Source of the DNA: Blautia luti
Lineage (GTDB): Bacteria > Bacillota > Clostridia > Lachnospirales > Lachnospiraceae
NCBI RefSeq assembly: GCF_033096465.1
Contig: NZ_AP028156.1
Location: forward strand, 2,622,501-2,686,500
Length of the DNA: 64,000 nt
Direction: 5' to 3'
Part shown: one piece after another, positions 45,196 through 54,070 of the stretch
How the letters are laid out: every line of letters starts with the position of its first letter
How positions within the stretch are numbered: position 1 is the first letter of the stretch
Notes under the pieces: generated by a model
Seen by the model: only the letters and a program-made list of their open reading frames with translations
The model's database searches: none
Told to the model about the DNA's origin: nothing
Translations under genes and position numbers: made by a program

Positions 45196-45984
45196 TCAGG
45201 ATCCGGTACTTCTGTGATAATCTCTGGCCAGTTTTTCAAGCATGACATCCAGACTGTCTGTTTCTGCCTGTTTCTCAGGGATCTTCGAGAAATGGTTCAG
45301 TGCTTCACGAATTTCTGATCTTAATTCTTCACTGATCTTCAGTTCTTTCAGGCGATGGGCATATTCCTCTTTACTGCGGATGCTACGGTATGCCAGAAGA
45401 TATGCTTTCAGTGCTTTTTCATTCTCTGTGCCTGAACGGCTGTATGCATTCCAGAAACATTCCATGGCTTTTTCCATCTGGAAAAGATAACTGTAGGCAC
45501 AGCCCAGATTGTACATGATCCGGGCTTCCAGTCCGTCCCGTTCTTTACTGAAATCCGTCTGATCCAGCAGTTTCTGATAAACGCGGATCGCATTTACATA
45601 CATCCCGTTCTCTACCAGTGCATCTCCTTTTCTTTTTTTTCTGATGGCTGTACTTTCTTTATTCAGTTCTGTAAGCCGGCCATTCAGCGCTTTCAGTTCC
45701 TCATAGGTCAGATAATTGATCTCCTTGAATACAGGGTACAGGATCTCTTCTGCTCCTGCCTCCCTCTCCATTGCCTGGCGCAACTTTGATGCTAGCTGGG
45801 TAAGTTCCAGCTCCTCTGCCAGCCATTTGCACAGATCTTCATTGATGATCGTCTGATCCACCAGATAAAGGTTATGATACAGATAATAGCAAAGTTCTTC
45901 TATGGTATAAATATTGGTACTGATACTCTCTACGAAATAGGGATGCTCTGCCTTCTTTGTCTGACATAAAATATATCCACTCAT
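45196..45984 (-). CDS. Helical-repeat (TPR-like) protein of the Hsp70-like trio
   Basis: 262 residues, soluble. The N-terminus (YFVESISTNIYTIEELCYYLYHNLYLVD) is distinctive; the C-terminal half has TPR-like pairs (ALVENGMYVNAIRVYQKLL, ARIMYNLGCAYSYLFQMEKAMECFWNAY). It is 13 bp after the Hsp70-like gene and last in the trio, so probably an adaptor. No catalytic motif. Function unknown. Confidence 0.7.
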   Translation of the reverse strand: MSGYILCQTKKAEHPYFVESISTNIYTIEELCYYLYHNLYLVDQTIINEDLCKWLAEELELTQLASKLRQAMEREAGAEEILYPVFKEINYLTYEELKALNGRLTELNKESTAIRKKRKGDALVENGMYVNAIRVYQKLLDQTDFSKERDGLEARIMYNLGCAYSYLFQMEKAMECFWNAYSRSGTENEKALKAYLLAYRSIRSKEEYAHRLKELKISEELRSEIREALNHFSKIPEKQAETDSLDVMLEKLARDYHRSTGS

Positions 45985-45997
45985 CCTCTCGTCTCCT

Positions 45998-47245
45998 TTA
46001 CCATTCTACTGTCTCTGTCCAGACCTTACCACTGGACGGAAACATTTCCCCGAACCCCAGATCCTTCACCGTTACCCTGCATTCTTTCTGGGATACATAC
46101 TGAAGTTCCAGTGACAGCCTTGTAGTCTTATTGGGACGGGGTGGAATTCCCGGCAGCATCATGCCTACCCGTCTTTTCTCCGGATTCTCAAAAGTACTGA
46201 TAGTAAATACCAGTTCTTCCGTGTTATCCAGGATCAGCTCGCAGGATGCCTTGCAGTCATACCAGTTGTTTCCGGCCTGAATCAGTGGATAATATGTGGG
46301 GGAACCCATCACTCTCATTTCCATTCCCACATCTGCCATGACCAGAGAATCACTTAAGAAACGATATCCCTTCAGTGATTTATCCTCCAGTCTTTCTTTG
46401 CCTGCTTCACAGGCGCCTCTGGCAAACAGGTTATTTCCATAATATACCTTGCGTTTCTGATAACACAGAAGCTTCACAGACTGCACTGCCCAGTCCTGAG
46501 AAAAGCCCTCTCCTGTGATCTGAATGCTGGAATACAGATCTTTTCCCAGTGTCTTCTGGGCGAAGCGGTAAAACTCTGTATCTCGTTCCTCTTCTTCCAT
46601 GGGAAGTTCTGTCTCCACCGGATCTTCCAGTTTCACCAGTACCGGTCTGGTACCGCCGTTTAGTGTTAATTTACGGAATATCACTTTCTCAGGGGTAAAT
46701 GCATACCAGGCTACACTGCGGTTCCAGATCTCTTTCTTCTGGGAGAGCACATAATAATAGAAACTCTCTGCATAATCCTGGAGCATATATTTATCATTGG
46801 GAAATCCCAGGCTCTCAAAAGCCTTCTGGAAATTCTCCACCTGAATATCTCCAAGTTTCGGAAGTGTAACGATCACGCATTTCGTATTTTTTACCAGCTC
46901 AGTGATCCCCAGGAACTTAAGCATTCCGTTCAGAAACTGTGCCAGAAGTCCCCAGGGCTCAGTTTCTGTCCCTGCAACCATGACTTTCTCCCGTTTCTGA
47001 CAGATCCCGTAAAGGTCATCGATCATGATCCCGCCTTTTTCCCTGGCAAAATATTCAGCTTCCAGTCCTACACAGTAATCCTTCTGTTCCACTCTCCGAC
47101 AAAGACAGGTAGGCGCTTCATACTGGCTGCCTCCGACCTTCATGGACAGCGAACGGGGTTCTCCGGCCTTTCGGTCATAATAACAAATCTGGGAATGCTC
47201 TTTTCCAAAATCAATTCCCACTATCAAATCACGGATTTCGTTCAT
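45998..47245 (-). CDS. Hsp70/actin-fold-like protein (DUF5716-like)
   Basis: 415 residues. The N-terminus LIVGIDFGKEHSQICYY resembles the phosphate-1 loop of Hsp70/actin ATPases (GIDxGxxxS). NTKCVIVTLPKLGDIQVENFQKAFESLGF and MLQDYAESFYYYV match the following Hsp70 segments (cf. TVPA and EPxAA). The later DxGGGT phosphate-2 loop is not obvious (SVAWYAFTPEKVIFRKL), so activity may be reduced or lost. From memory this matches DUF5716. It is 15 bp after the 1200-residue gene. Confidence 0.65.
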   Translation of the reverse strand: MNEIRDLIVGIDFGKEHSQICYYDRKAGEPRSLSMKVGGSQYEAPTCLCRRVEQKDYCVGLEAEYFAREKGGIMIDDLYGICQKREKVMVAGTETEPWGLLAQFLNGMLKFLGITELVKNTKCVIVTLPKLGDIQVENFQKAFESLGFPNDKYMLQDYAESFYYYVLSQKKEIWNRSVAWYAFTPEKVIFRKLTLNGGTRPVLVKLEDPVETELPMEEEERDTEFYRFAQKTLGKDLYSSIQITGEGFSQDWAVQSVKLLCYQKRKVYYGNNLFARGACEAGKERLEDKSLKGYRFLSDSLVMADVGMEMRVMGSPTYYPLIQAGNNWYDCKASCELILDNTEELVFTISTFENPEKRRVGMMLPGIPPRPNKTTRLSLELQYVSQKECRVTVKDLGFGEMFPSSGKVWTETVEW

Positions 47246-47260
47246 CTGTTCCTCCTGTCC

Positions 47261-50200
47261 TTACTGCTCGTCTGATTCCTTTTCGATCACAAACATCTCT
47301 TCCACATACTGCTCCTGGCGGAGATATTTTTTCACCTGTTTTAAAACTTCCTGTTCTTTATCCAGTCTGCGTGCAGAAAGCATCTGATTGATCAGCTGAT
47401 ACCTGCTCACCGGGATTCCCTCTACCTTGTTCATGGTGATCACTCTCTCCTGGGTCTGGTGAACCTTTCCGTTCACTTCGGTCCGGAAATAGTACCTGAG
47501 GGATTCCCCGTAAAACAGCGTAAAGGTTTTCATAAATATTCCTTCATATAAGTTACGCAGAGGTTCTGTCTGATATTGCAGTTCTCTGCCAAGTCCCGCA
47601 TCCAGCGCATAGTACAGTGTTACCCTGGCCTCCGGATCTGTATGGTACTCCACGAAGGTCTTATCATCTAACTGATACTGGGTTTTCAGCTGTGCAGGAA
47701 GTCTTCTGAAAAATGCAAACTGAAGATCTTTCTTCATGCATTTCTGCAAAATCTCCTGCTCCATTGCAAACTGTTCCTCAGACAGATCTTTATCCCTGGA
47801 AAGGGATTCAAACAACGCCAGCCTGCAGATGAAATTCACAGGCCATTTCTGTCTGTATGCAGTTTCCAGCTCATTTCTTACGAAAATACTCATAGGATAT
47901 TCCCGTACAAATACTCCATATGAGATCTGGGTAAGATATGCGCCGATGATATATTCCTTTCCCGCATGTTTCACATAGTCTTCCAGGATCTTCTCTCCAT
48001 CCTTGCGGTAATCAGAAGTAAACATCAGAATGCCCAGCAGTTTCTCCTCGAAATCATAAGTATCCATCTCAAATCCCCGGGCACTTTTCCATACAGCCAG
48101 CAGGCCATCTACAGGGCCATAGCGGTACTCCATCAGGTATTTCAGGATCACTTCGTCATATTTACCCATACGGTAAACATCCGATGCCAGCGCCAGCAGT
48201 TCTTCATCCTCTGCCATATCACAGCGGATCAGCATTCTGCTTGTAAGTTTCAGAAGACTTTCTGTGCTGAGTCCTTCATATCCCAGTTCCGAGATCACAG
48301 ACATGGCCTGTACGTACAGCCCTCTTTCAATAAGGAGTTCCAGAAGTCCGGTGCGGTCTACCGCCGCATAGGCTCTGTAATCCATCTCCTTCAGATAATC
48401 ATCCAGATCCTCCCCTCTGACATTCTCCCCGTAATATTTCAGAAGTTTCTTCCTGATATCCTTCTGATATTCCGGTGAAAATTTCTCATCCTGTGGGATT
48501 CTGCGGAAAATATCCAGCCCCCTGCGGTCAGGTTCCGTACTTTCACAATAATGGAGGATCAGTCCTGTATCTTCTGCTTTCTGCTCCAGCGCATAATCCA
48601 CCATCTCCCGCTCATCGAACAGTTTCTTTACATTATAATCCACAGTAGAACAGTAGCGTCTCTGCTGACCATCCTGAAACAGTATCACTGCATCCTCTGT
48701 ATAGATCCGCGGATATGCGATCCCATGAATGCACGGATATTTTTCCTCATTCTCCAGCTGTTCATGGCGCACAATGATCCACCGGATCTTCTTATCATCG
48801 CAGTACAGCCTGTTTGTAAACATCTTTCCGGCGATCAGTTCTGCCTGTCTCCGGTTCTTAGGACAGCTTAAAAATTCCTGATACAGTACTGCATAATTCT
48901 CATTCATTTTCCCCTCATTTGCCTTGCGCATGGCAAAGATCTTCATATGATCTCTGTAGTCATCGTAGGTCTGAGGCTGTTTCTCTTTATTATTTATGAT
49001 ACTTGCATAAATAAAGGCTTTTTTATCATCCCCGAGGGAAGTATTATTATACGTGAAATACATCAGCAGAGCCTTGGGCAGTTCTCTCTGATAAGAAGTG
49101 TCCATAGTCTCCACATAATATTCATACAGCCTGGTCAGACGAAGACCATGTTCCACTGCCAGTGAAAACCAGCGGAAATATTCCGGCTCTCTGGGATTTC
49201 CCAGCATGATATAACGGCAGATCGCTTCCAGGGTATCGTCAGAAGGAAACGCCTCATAGCCCATGGCCATGGCACGGTACATGCTTCTGTTAAATTTCCT
49301 TTCATATCCTGTGAGATAGGCAAAACGCATGATCAGTTCCTCTGTAAGGATTCCTTCTTTCCCTGCAAGGAGAAATACCTGTGCCCAGAAACTGCTCATT
49401 CTGTGAAGCAGGGACATATCCTGACTGATGTATTTCCATGCTTCCAGATAAAGAAGAGGATTCCTGCAGCCTTTCTCAAACTGTTCTTCCAGCATAAATA
49501 CAGTTCTGGAAGGTGACTGTGTAAGCTCTCTGTCTGTCTGAAGCCTGATCCAGAAGAGAAGGAAGCTGTCTTCTTTCTGCATATAAAAATTTCTTAATCT
49601 TCTGACAGCATGTTCTGTGTCTTTATACAAGCCGGTCAGCATGCAAAGATACAGATAAGCTCCTGCATATTCCGGGTCTTCCTTATGGAAGGATTTATTG
49701 CGCAGACTCTTCAGGATCTCTACTGCCTGTTCCATATTTTTCTCTATATCTCTGTTCTCTTCTGTATCTGCATTTCTTTCTGTCCCTGCATTTCCTTCCA
49801 TATAAGAAAGATAAGCTTCATACATCTGATATTCCGGCGCTTCGCATCCTTCCTCGCGAAGCTGGTTCAGCAGAAATCTGCCGCTGCTGACCCAAGTCTT
49901 AAGCTCCATCCTGCCGCAGGAATATTCCAGAAAATCTTTCAGCAGTTCCAGCTTCATTTTTTTCTCATGAAGCCCTGTTCTGAGCTGTACCTGTGGTTCC
50001 TGTGATGCAGTGATCTGATATACCAGTTCCTGATAGGGACTTTTTACCACAACCTCACCAAACTGTCTGCCGTGGGTGAGTTTCTCCTTATGGATCACAT
50101 ATTCCACCTGATAATAACTTCCAATGAAATCATCATCCATTACCACTTTCTTCGATACTTCCAGGAAGTCTCCCTTCGTCTCGATGTCCAGCCTGAGATG

Positions 50201-50863
50201 TCCCCATCCATCCCTCTGTACAGGGAAAGATTCGCGAACGGATTCCCTGATATCATAGAAACTGCTGCTGTCTGTCTTTAATGAAATGTGCACCGGTTTC
50301 TTTTTCCCTGTGCTGATGAGAAATTCTTCCAGATGCTGAAAGGTGACCGGCTGTCTAGAAAGTCCTTTATAAAGAGCCATCTGTTTCTTATCTTTCTGAT
50401 CCAGAAGCTCACGAAACCTGCTGTCTGTAAAAAGACGGTACGCTTCCCTGAAATCATCTTTCGCGATATTTACAAAAGAATCCAGGTCTGTTACCTTTCC
50501 TGCCACACTTTTTATTTCTTCTTTCTGTGCACGGATCACGAAAGGAAGCTTGTATTCTCCGATACTGGTGGTAAAGCAAAGCCATCCTTCATGCTTCTCC
50601 CCGGGGCGCATACCGCTGCCGTCCACACCGTACTGCAGGCGCACGGTAGTTCCGGAAAATTTATCCATCCCCGGCACTACACGGCGGTTCGAAGAGGTGA
50701 TATATCCACGGATCCTGTGATTGTCCTCTGTGCCGAAATACAGTTCTCCCCTGTACACATCTCCGGCCTTCACCGTAACTTCGATCTTCTCCTGAGAAAA
50801 CAAGAGCTGCGGCTGTTCATATTCAAATTTTCCATTTAAGAGTTCTTCAATCTTCTTTTTCAA
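47261..50863 (-). CDS. Giant helical-repeat protein (DUF5717-like), unknown function
   Basis: 1200 residues, soluble, no signal or membrane segment. Residues ~25-115 and ~205-290 look like two beta-sandwich domains (VTVKAGDVYRGELYFGTEDN; HGRQFGEVVVKSPYQELVY). From ~300 to ~1100 the chain is helical, TPR-like, with a low-complexity Asn/Glu insert near 360. The C-terminus returns to strands and helices. The start is TTG at 50861-50863 with AAGGTG 7 bp upstream. It is first of the trio; from memory it matches DUF5717. It probably acts as a scaffold for the Hsp70-like protein. Confidence 0.65.
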   Translation of the reverse strand: MKKKIEELLNGKFEYEQPQLLFSQEKIEVTVKAGDVYRGELYFGTEDNHRIRGYITSSNRRVVPGMDKFSGTTVRLQYGVDGSGMRPGEKHEGWLCFTTSIGEYKLPFVIRAQKEEIKSVAGKVTDLDSFVNIAKDDFREAYRLFTDSRFRELLDQKDKKQMALYKGLSRQPVTFQHLEEFLISTGKKKPVHISLKTDSSSFYDIRESVRESFPVQRDGWGHLRLDIETKGDFLEVSKKVVMDDDFIGSYYQVEYVIHKEKLTHGRQFGEVVVKSPYQELVYQITASQEPQVQLRTGLHEKKMKLELLKDFLEYSCGRMELKTWVSSGRFLLNQLREEGCEAPEYQMYEAYLSYMEGNAGTERNADTEENRDIEKNMEQAVEILKSLRNKSFHKEDPEYAGAYLYLCMLTGLYKDTEHAVRRLRNFYMQKEDSFLLFWIRLQTDRELTQSPSRTVFMLEEQFEKGCRNPLLYLEAWKYISQDMSLLHRMSSFWAQVFLLAGKEGILTEELIMRFAYLTGYERKFNRSMYRAMAMGYEAFPSDDTLEAICRYIMLGNPREPEYFRWFSLAVEHGLRLTRLYEYYVETMDTSYQRELPKALLMYFTYNNTSLGDDKKAFIYASIINNKEKQPQTYDDYRDHMKIFAMRKANEGKMNENYAVLYQEFLSCPKNRRQAELIAGKMFTNRLYCDDKKIRWIIVRHEQLENEEKYPCIHGIAYPRIYTEDAVILFQDGQQRRYCSTVDYNVKKLFDEREMVDYALEQKAEDTGLILHYCESTEPDRRGLDIFRRIPQDEKFSPEYQKDIRKKLLKYYGENVRGEDLDDYLKEMDYRAYAAVDRTGLLELLIERGLYVQAMSVISELGYEGLSTESLLKLTSRMLIRCDMAEDEELLALASDVYRMGKYDEVILKYLMEYRYGPVDGLLAVWKSARGFEMDTYDFEEKLLGILMFTSDYRKDGEKILEDYVKHAGKEYIIGAYLTQISYGVFVREYPMSIFVRNELETAYRQKWPVNFICRLALFESLSRDKDLSEEQFAMEQEILQKCMKKDLQFAFFRRLPAQLKTQYQLDDKTFVEYHTDPEARVTLYYALDAGLGRELQYQTEPLRNLYEGIFMKTFTLFYGESLRYYFRTEVNGKVHQTQERVITMNKVEGIPVSRYQLINQMLSARRLDKEQEVLKQVKKYLRQEQYVEEMFVIEKESDEQ

Positions 50864-50916
50864 AGTCGTTCACCTTATATCCTTGCTTATCCATAAATTT
50901 TGCTCATTATCTTCTG

Positions 50917-50945
50917 ATTATACACCACAAACCCATTCCGCGCAA
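50917..50945 (-). promoter_or_regulatory. Promoter of the Hsp70-like trio
   Basis: Minus strand TTGCGC (50940-50945), 17 bp, TATAAT (50917-50922), with the palindrome at 50968-50991 just upstream of the -35. Confidence 0.55.
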
Positions 50946-50967
50946 TAAAGGTCGAAAAATTCCGGAA

Positions 50968-50991
50968 CGGATCTGCCAGCTGGCAGATCCG
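50968..50991. repeat. 24-bp perfect palindrome upstream of the Hsp70-like trio
   Basis: CGGATCTGCCAG/CTGGCAGATCCG with no spacer. It could be an operator for the trio or one arm of an RNA structure. Confidence 0.8.
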
Positions 50992-51013
50992 GTGCATACT
51001 TGTTGGCCGTAAG

Positions 51014-51055
51014 CTCCAGTGAGTCACCGGTCCAGCTCTGCGGACTGCACTGGAG
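51014..51055. repeat. Interrupted stem-loop in the 50.9-51.2 kb divergent gap
   Basis: CTCCAGTG (51014-51021) pairs with CACTGGAG (51048-51055); within it AGTC, CCG and their complements extend the stem. The rest of the 400-bp gap (50864-51271) holds the two divergent promoters and no gene I can support. Confidence 0.5.
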
Positions 51056-51210
51056 GGGAGAACTTTTTCTTCAGGATGCTTATCCGGATGAGGCATGGCA
51101 GGTTCCTGCGAGCCGGAAATTTTCCCTGAAAGACCAGTTGATGTATCTGCTGATCTTTTATCTCTGGACAGACTGGCTGTGATCTTTTTTCTGACTTTTT
51201 CTGTTTTTCA

Positions 51211-51239
51211 TTGCACAATTTCATTATATTTTGTATAAT
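51211..51239 (+). promoter_or_regulatory. Promoter of the secreted transglutaminase-like gene
   Basis: TTGCAC (51211-51216), 17 bp, TATAAT (51234-51239), about 32 bp before the ATG with GGGAGGG as the ribosome-binding site. Confidence 0.65.
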
Positions 51240-51271
51240 TTAATTATCATTATACATTCAGGGAGGGTTTT

Positions 51272-52081
51272 ATGGGGAAAAGAAAAAGTCTGTCTGTAAT
51301 CCTGCTTCTTATGGCTGTCTGCCTGGTTTTTTTACTGCCTGTTAATGTACAGGCTGCTTCTAAGCTGCGCAGTAAATTCGATCATAAGGCAAGCGGCAAC
51401 ATTTACTACTATGACAAAAAGGGGAAAACTGTCAAAGGGCTGGTGAAGATCCGCGGGAAGAAATATTATTTCAATGAGAAGGGAATTCAGCAGAATGGCT
51501 GGCAGAAGATTAAGGGGAATTATTATTTCTTCCAGATCAGAAATGGTTCTTATGCATATATGGTGACCAACCGCCGTGTGAACAATATCTATCTGGATAA
51601 GAATGGCAAAGCCAAATATAACAGCGAAGAGCTGCGAAAACTGAAGATCATGGTCATTGCCAACCAGGTGATGAGACAGGTTACCAGAAGAAATATGTCC
51701 AAACCTGAGAAGCTTTGGAAATGTTATCTTCGTGCTGTAAATTATAATTACGGAGGCGGCGGCAATGATTACGATTTCCGGTATTATTATTCCAACTGGG
51801 ATGTGAGTTACGCAGAAGATATGTTTTACCGTGGTGCCGGTGACTGCTTCGCTTTCGCTTCTGCCTTCGCTTATCTGGCCAATGCCATCGGTTCTTTTGA
51901 TGCGAAGGTGATCTCCTCCGGCGGCCATGGCTGGGCTGAGATTAAAGGAAAAGTCTGTGACCCTAACTGGGCGAAGGTTACCGAACAGACGGAGCGTTAT
52001 TACCGTATGGATTACGGATTAAGCGGCGTAGACGGACGGCCCTATTACCGCGGAAACAGGGCTTATGTAATCACGATCTGA
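51272..52081 (+). CDS. Secreted transglutaminase-like protein with wall-binding repeats
   Basis: 269 residues. Signal peptide (1-28, cut near VQAAS). Residues ~43-95 hold choline/glucan-binding-type repeats (GNIYYYDKKGKTVKG, GKKYYFNEKGIQQNGW, GNYYFF). The C-terminal domain is a transglutaminase/NlpC-like cysteine fold with the triad in AGDCFAFASAFAYLA (Cys), GGHGWAEI (His) and CDPNWAK (Asp). It probably acts on surface peptide or protein amides. It is a single-gene unit with its own terminator. Confidence 0.85.
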   Translation: MGKRKSLSVILLLMAVCLVFLLPVNVQAASKLRSKFDHKASGNIYYYDKKGKTVKGLVKIRGKKYYFNEKGIQQNGWQKIKGNYYFFQIRNGSYAYMVTNRRVNNIYLDKNGKAKYNSEELRKLKIMVIANQVMRQVTRRNMSKPEKLWKCYLRAVNYNYGGGGNDYDFRYYYSNWDVSYAEDMFYRGAGDCFAFASAFAYLANAIGSFDAKVISSGGHGWAEIKGKVCDPNWAKVTEQTERYYRMDYGLSGVDGRPYYRGNRAYVITI

Positions 52082-52096
52082 TCCGGGTCAAAAATT

Positions 52097-52142
52097 AAAG
52101 TTTCGGAAGTTCCCGTACATGGGGCTCTCCGAAACTTTTTTC
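52097..52142 (+). terminator. Rho-independent terminator after the transglutaminase-like gene
   Basis: AAAGTTTCGGA / TCCGAAACTTT with inner AG-CCC/GGG-CT pairs, followed by TTTTTTC. Confidence 0.85.
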
Positions 52143-52186
52143 TTATTTATTTGTATTTTTTCTTTGTTATTTATACCAATTTAAAT

Positions 52187-52339
52187 TCAACAAAAGACTG
52201 ACTGATCGATTTTTTTATGACCAGTCAGCTTCATGCCGCCTTTTGTACTTCCGGAAATTTTTACTGAAACAACTGGTTTCACATCCTCTGAAACTTCTAT
52301 TTTCACGGATTCCCCGGGATTTATTACTGCAATTGGCAT
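52187..52339 (-). CDS. Small protein overlapping the end of the dehydrogenase gene
   Basis: 50 codons, starting ATG at 52337-52339 inside the last codons of the dehydrogenase gene (16-bp overlap) and ending TGA at 52187-52189. The predicted peptide (MPIAVINPGESVKIEVSEDV..., ending VFC) is hydrophilic with beta-strand alternation and reads like real protein. Only a weak AAAGAG lies upstream. It fills an otherwise empty 180-bp gap. It could equally be the remnant of a longer gene. Confidence 0.4.
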   Translation of the reverse strand: MPIAVINPGESVKIEVSEDVKPVVSVKISGSTKGGMKLTGHKKIDQSVFC

Positions 52340-53310
52340 CTGTACTCTTTGTTCTCTGCAAATGCTACCAGGCTTTCCAGGCCGCAGTGGACCATGCTGA
52401 CTACTGCCTGTTCTGTGTAGAATGCCATGTGCTGGGTCATGATGACGTTTGGGAACTGACGGAGGTAGGCCATGTCTTTATTTTTGATAATGTCAGTTTT
52501 CCGGTCGTGGTGATAGATGCCGTTTTCGTTTTCAAATACATCCAATGCCAGTGCACCGATCTGTTCGTCTTCGATTCCTGTTGTGATATCTGCAATGTTC
52601 ATTAATTCTCCACGGGCGCAGTTGATGAGGATTACGCCTTTTTTCATTTTCGAGATTGTGCGTTTGTTTACCATATGGTAGGTTGCATCATTTAATGGAG
52701 TGTGGAAAGAAATGATGTCACATTCGGAATAGACGGTGTCCATGTCTACATATGTTGCATACTTCTTTACATTCTCGTCTTCATGTCTGGAATGTGCAAG
52801 GAGTTTACATCCGAAGCCGGACAGATTCTGGATCACTGCTGCTCCGATCTTGCCGGTTCCTATAATCCCTACAGTCATATCATGGAGTTCTTTTCCGATA
52901 AGGCCGTTCAGGGAATAGTCGTTGACGTTGATCCTGTATAATGCAGGCTTGTAGTTACGCAGAGTCATGAGAATTAACATTACCGTGTATTCTGCTACTC
53001 CATGAGGTGAATACGTTGCATTGCTTACACGGATTCCTGCTTCTGCCGCTGCTTTTAAATTTACATGATTATAGCCGACGGTTCTGGTAGAATACCCTTT
53101 CACACCGACATTCTTTAATGCTTGACAGACTTTTTCATCAATAATACTCTGACCCAAAGTAGTAACACCTGCTGCTCCCTCTGCAAGATGCACGGTATCA
53201 AGAGTCAGTGGCTCTGCAGTAGTGACCAGTTCATCTATTCCAAGTTTGCCAGCAAGTTTTTTCATGATTTCCGCTTCGTCTTCTCTTACTTCATATGCTA
53301 CAATTTTCAT
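52324..53310 (-). CDS. D-2-hydroxyacid dehydrogenase (D-lactate dehydrogenase family)
   Basis: 328 residues. NAD-binding GIIGTGKIGAAV, and the active-site Arg, Glu and His in NCARGELMN, ALDVFENENGIY and TQHMAFYTEQA. TRTVGYNHVNLKAAAEAGIRVSNATYSPHGVAEYTVML is typical of D-lactate dehydrogenases (LdhA, VanH). It likely reduces pyruvate to D-lactate or a related 2-oxoacid. ATG 53308-53310 has AAGGG 5 bp upstream. Confidence 0.92.
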   Translation of the reverse strand: MKIVAYEVREDEAEIMKKLAGKLGIDELVTTAEPLTLDTVHLAEGAAGVTTLGQSIIDEKVCQALKNVGVKGYSTRTVGYNHVNLKAAAEAGIRVSNATYSPHGVAEYTVMLILMTLRNYKPALYRINVNDYSLNGLIGKELHDMTVGIIGTGKIGAAVIQNLSGFGCKLLAHSRHEDENVKKYATYVDMDTVYSECDIISFHTPLNDATYHMVNKRTISKMKKGVILINCARGELMNIADITTGIEDEQIGALALDVFENENGIYHHDRKTDIIKNKDMAYLRQFPNVIMTQHMAFYTEQAVVSMVHCGLESLVAFAENKEYRCQLQ

Positions 53311-53462
53311 ATATACCCTTACCACCTTAGTAATTCTCTTCTATCTGCGTGTCTTACACTTTTCCTTTATGCTCATAGTCCTGTCAAATATATCTTAAAA
53401 TTTATAATACGTGATGCGCAGAGAAAAATCAATCCCTGCCTATAAGTATTAAAAAGCTTACA

Positions 53463-53498
53463 TTGACTTTTTCATCGTTATATAGTATTATTTAATAC
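53463..53498 (+). promoter_or_regulatory. Promoter and operator of marR-MATE
   Basis: TTGACT (53463-53468), 17 bp, TATTAT (53486-53491). The perfect palindrome GTATTA-TT-TAATAC (53485-53498) covers the -10 and start point, as expected for MarR self-repression. Confidence 0.65.
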
Positions 53499-53542
53499 AG
53501 TTCAAAAAAATACTTTTTTTCAAAAAGAGGTGAACCTATGCT

Positions 53543-53977
53543 ATGACTCCATCTACATTCATAACTTTTTTTCATGATGCACTCAGTGCTTATAATAAAA
53601 TGTGCGAACCTATTCTTCATGAGTTTGATATCCCACAGGTTTCTTTTGATATTTTAATGTTTCTGAAGAATAATCCGGATTTATGTACTGCCCAGCAGAT
53701 TAGTGAATTTCGAAATATAAAAAAGAATCTGGTTTCTGTGCATGTGGATAAGCTGGTAGCTGCAGGTTATCTGCAAAGGGGAACTGTTGCCGGGGACAGG
53801 CGGAAAATCTTGCTTTCCTGTACGGAAAAAGCGAAACCAATTCTTAAAGCAGGACTTAAAATGCAACAGGATTTTAATCAAAAACTAATACTCAATATTC
53901 CGAAAGAGTACATGAGTATTTACAAAGAGATCATTGATTCTATGGCAGCTAATGCACGCCAAATGATGAATGAATAA
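53543..53977 (+). CDS. MarR family transcriptional regulator
   Basis: 144 residues. Winged helix-turn-helix at about 45-105: LCTAQQISEFRNIKKNLVSVHVDKLVAAGYLQRG, then the wing GDRRKILLSCTEKA. It starts at 53543; an ATG six bases earlier meets a stop after two codons. It is followed by a MATE exporter on the same strand, so likely a local drug or metabolite sensor rather than a fatty-acid regulator. Confidence 0.9.
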   Translation: MTPSTFITFFHDALSAYNKMCEPILHEFDIPQVSFDILMFLKNNPDLCTAQQISEFRNIKKNLVSVHVDKLVAAGYLQRGTVAGDRRKILLSCTEKAKPILKAGLKMQQDFNQKLILNIPKEYMSIYKEIIDSMAANARQMMNE

Positions 53978-54070
53978 TCAATAGATTTCCATATCACTCA
54001 TTGCTTTTCACAATTACAACTGGAAATTCTCTTGATTCATTAAAAAGTTCAAAAAAGGGAGGGTACGTCC

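Noticed and set aside
50887..51182. Short open frames in the 50.9-51.2 kb gap (on both strands) as genes
   Set aside because: They overlap the promoter and palindromes, lack ribosome-binding sites and have unlikely composition.
52194..52228. GACTGACTG...CAGTCAG as terminator of the dehydrogenase gene
   Set aside because: It lies ~100 bp past the stop, has a long loop and only a short T run, and falls inside the small open frame.
53543..53977. MarR protein as the FabT regulator of the fab operators
   Set aside because: Its own promoter carries a different palindrome and it is paired with a MATE exporter; its N-terminus did not resemble FabT.
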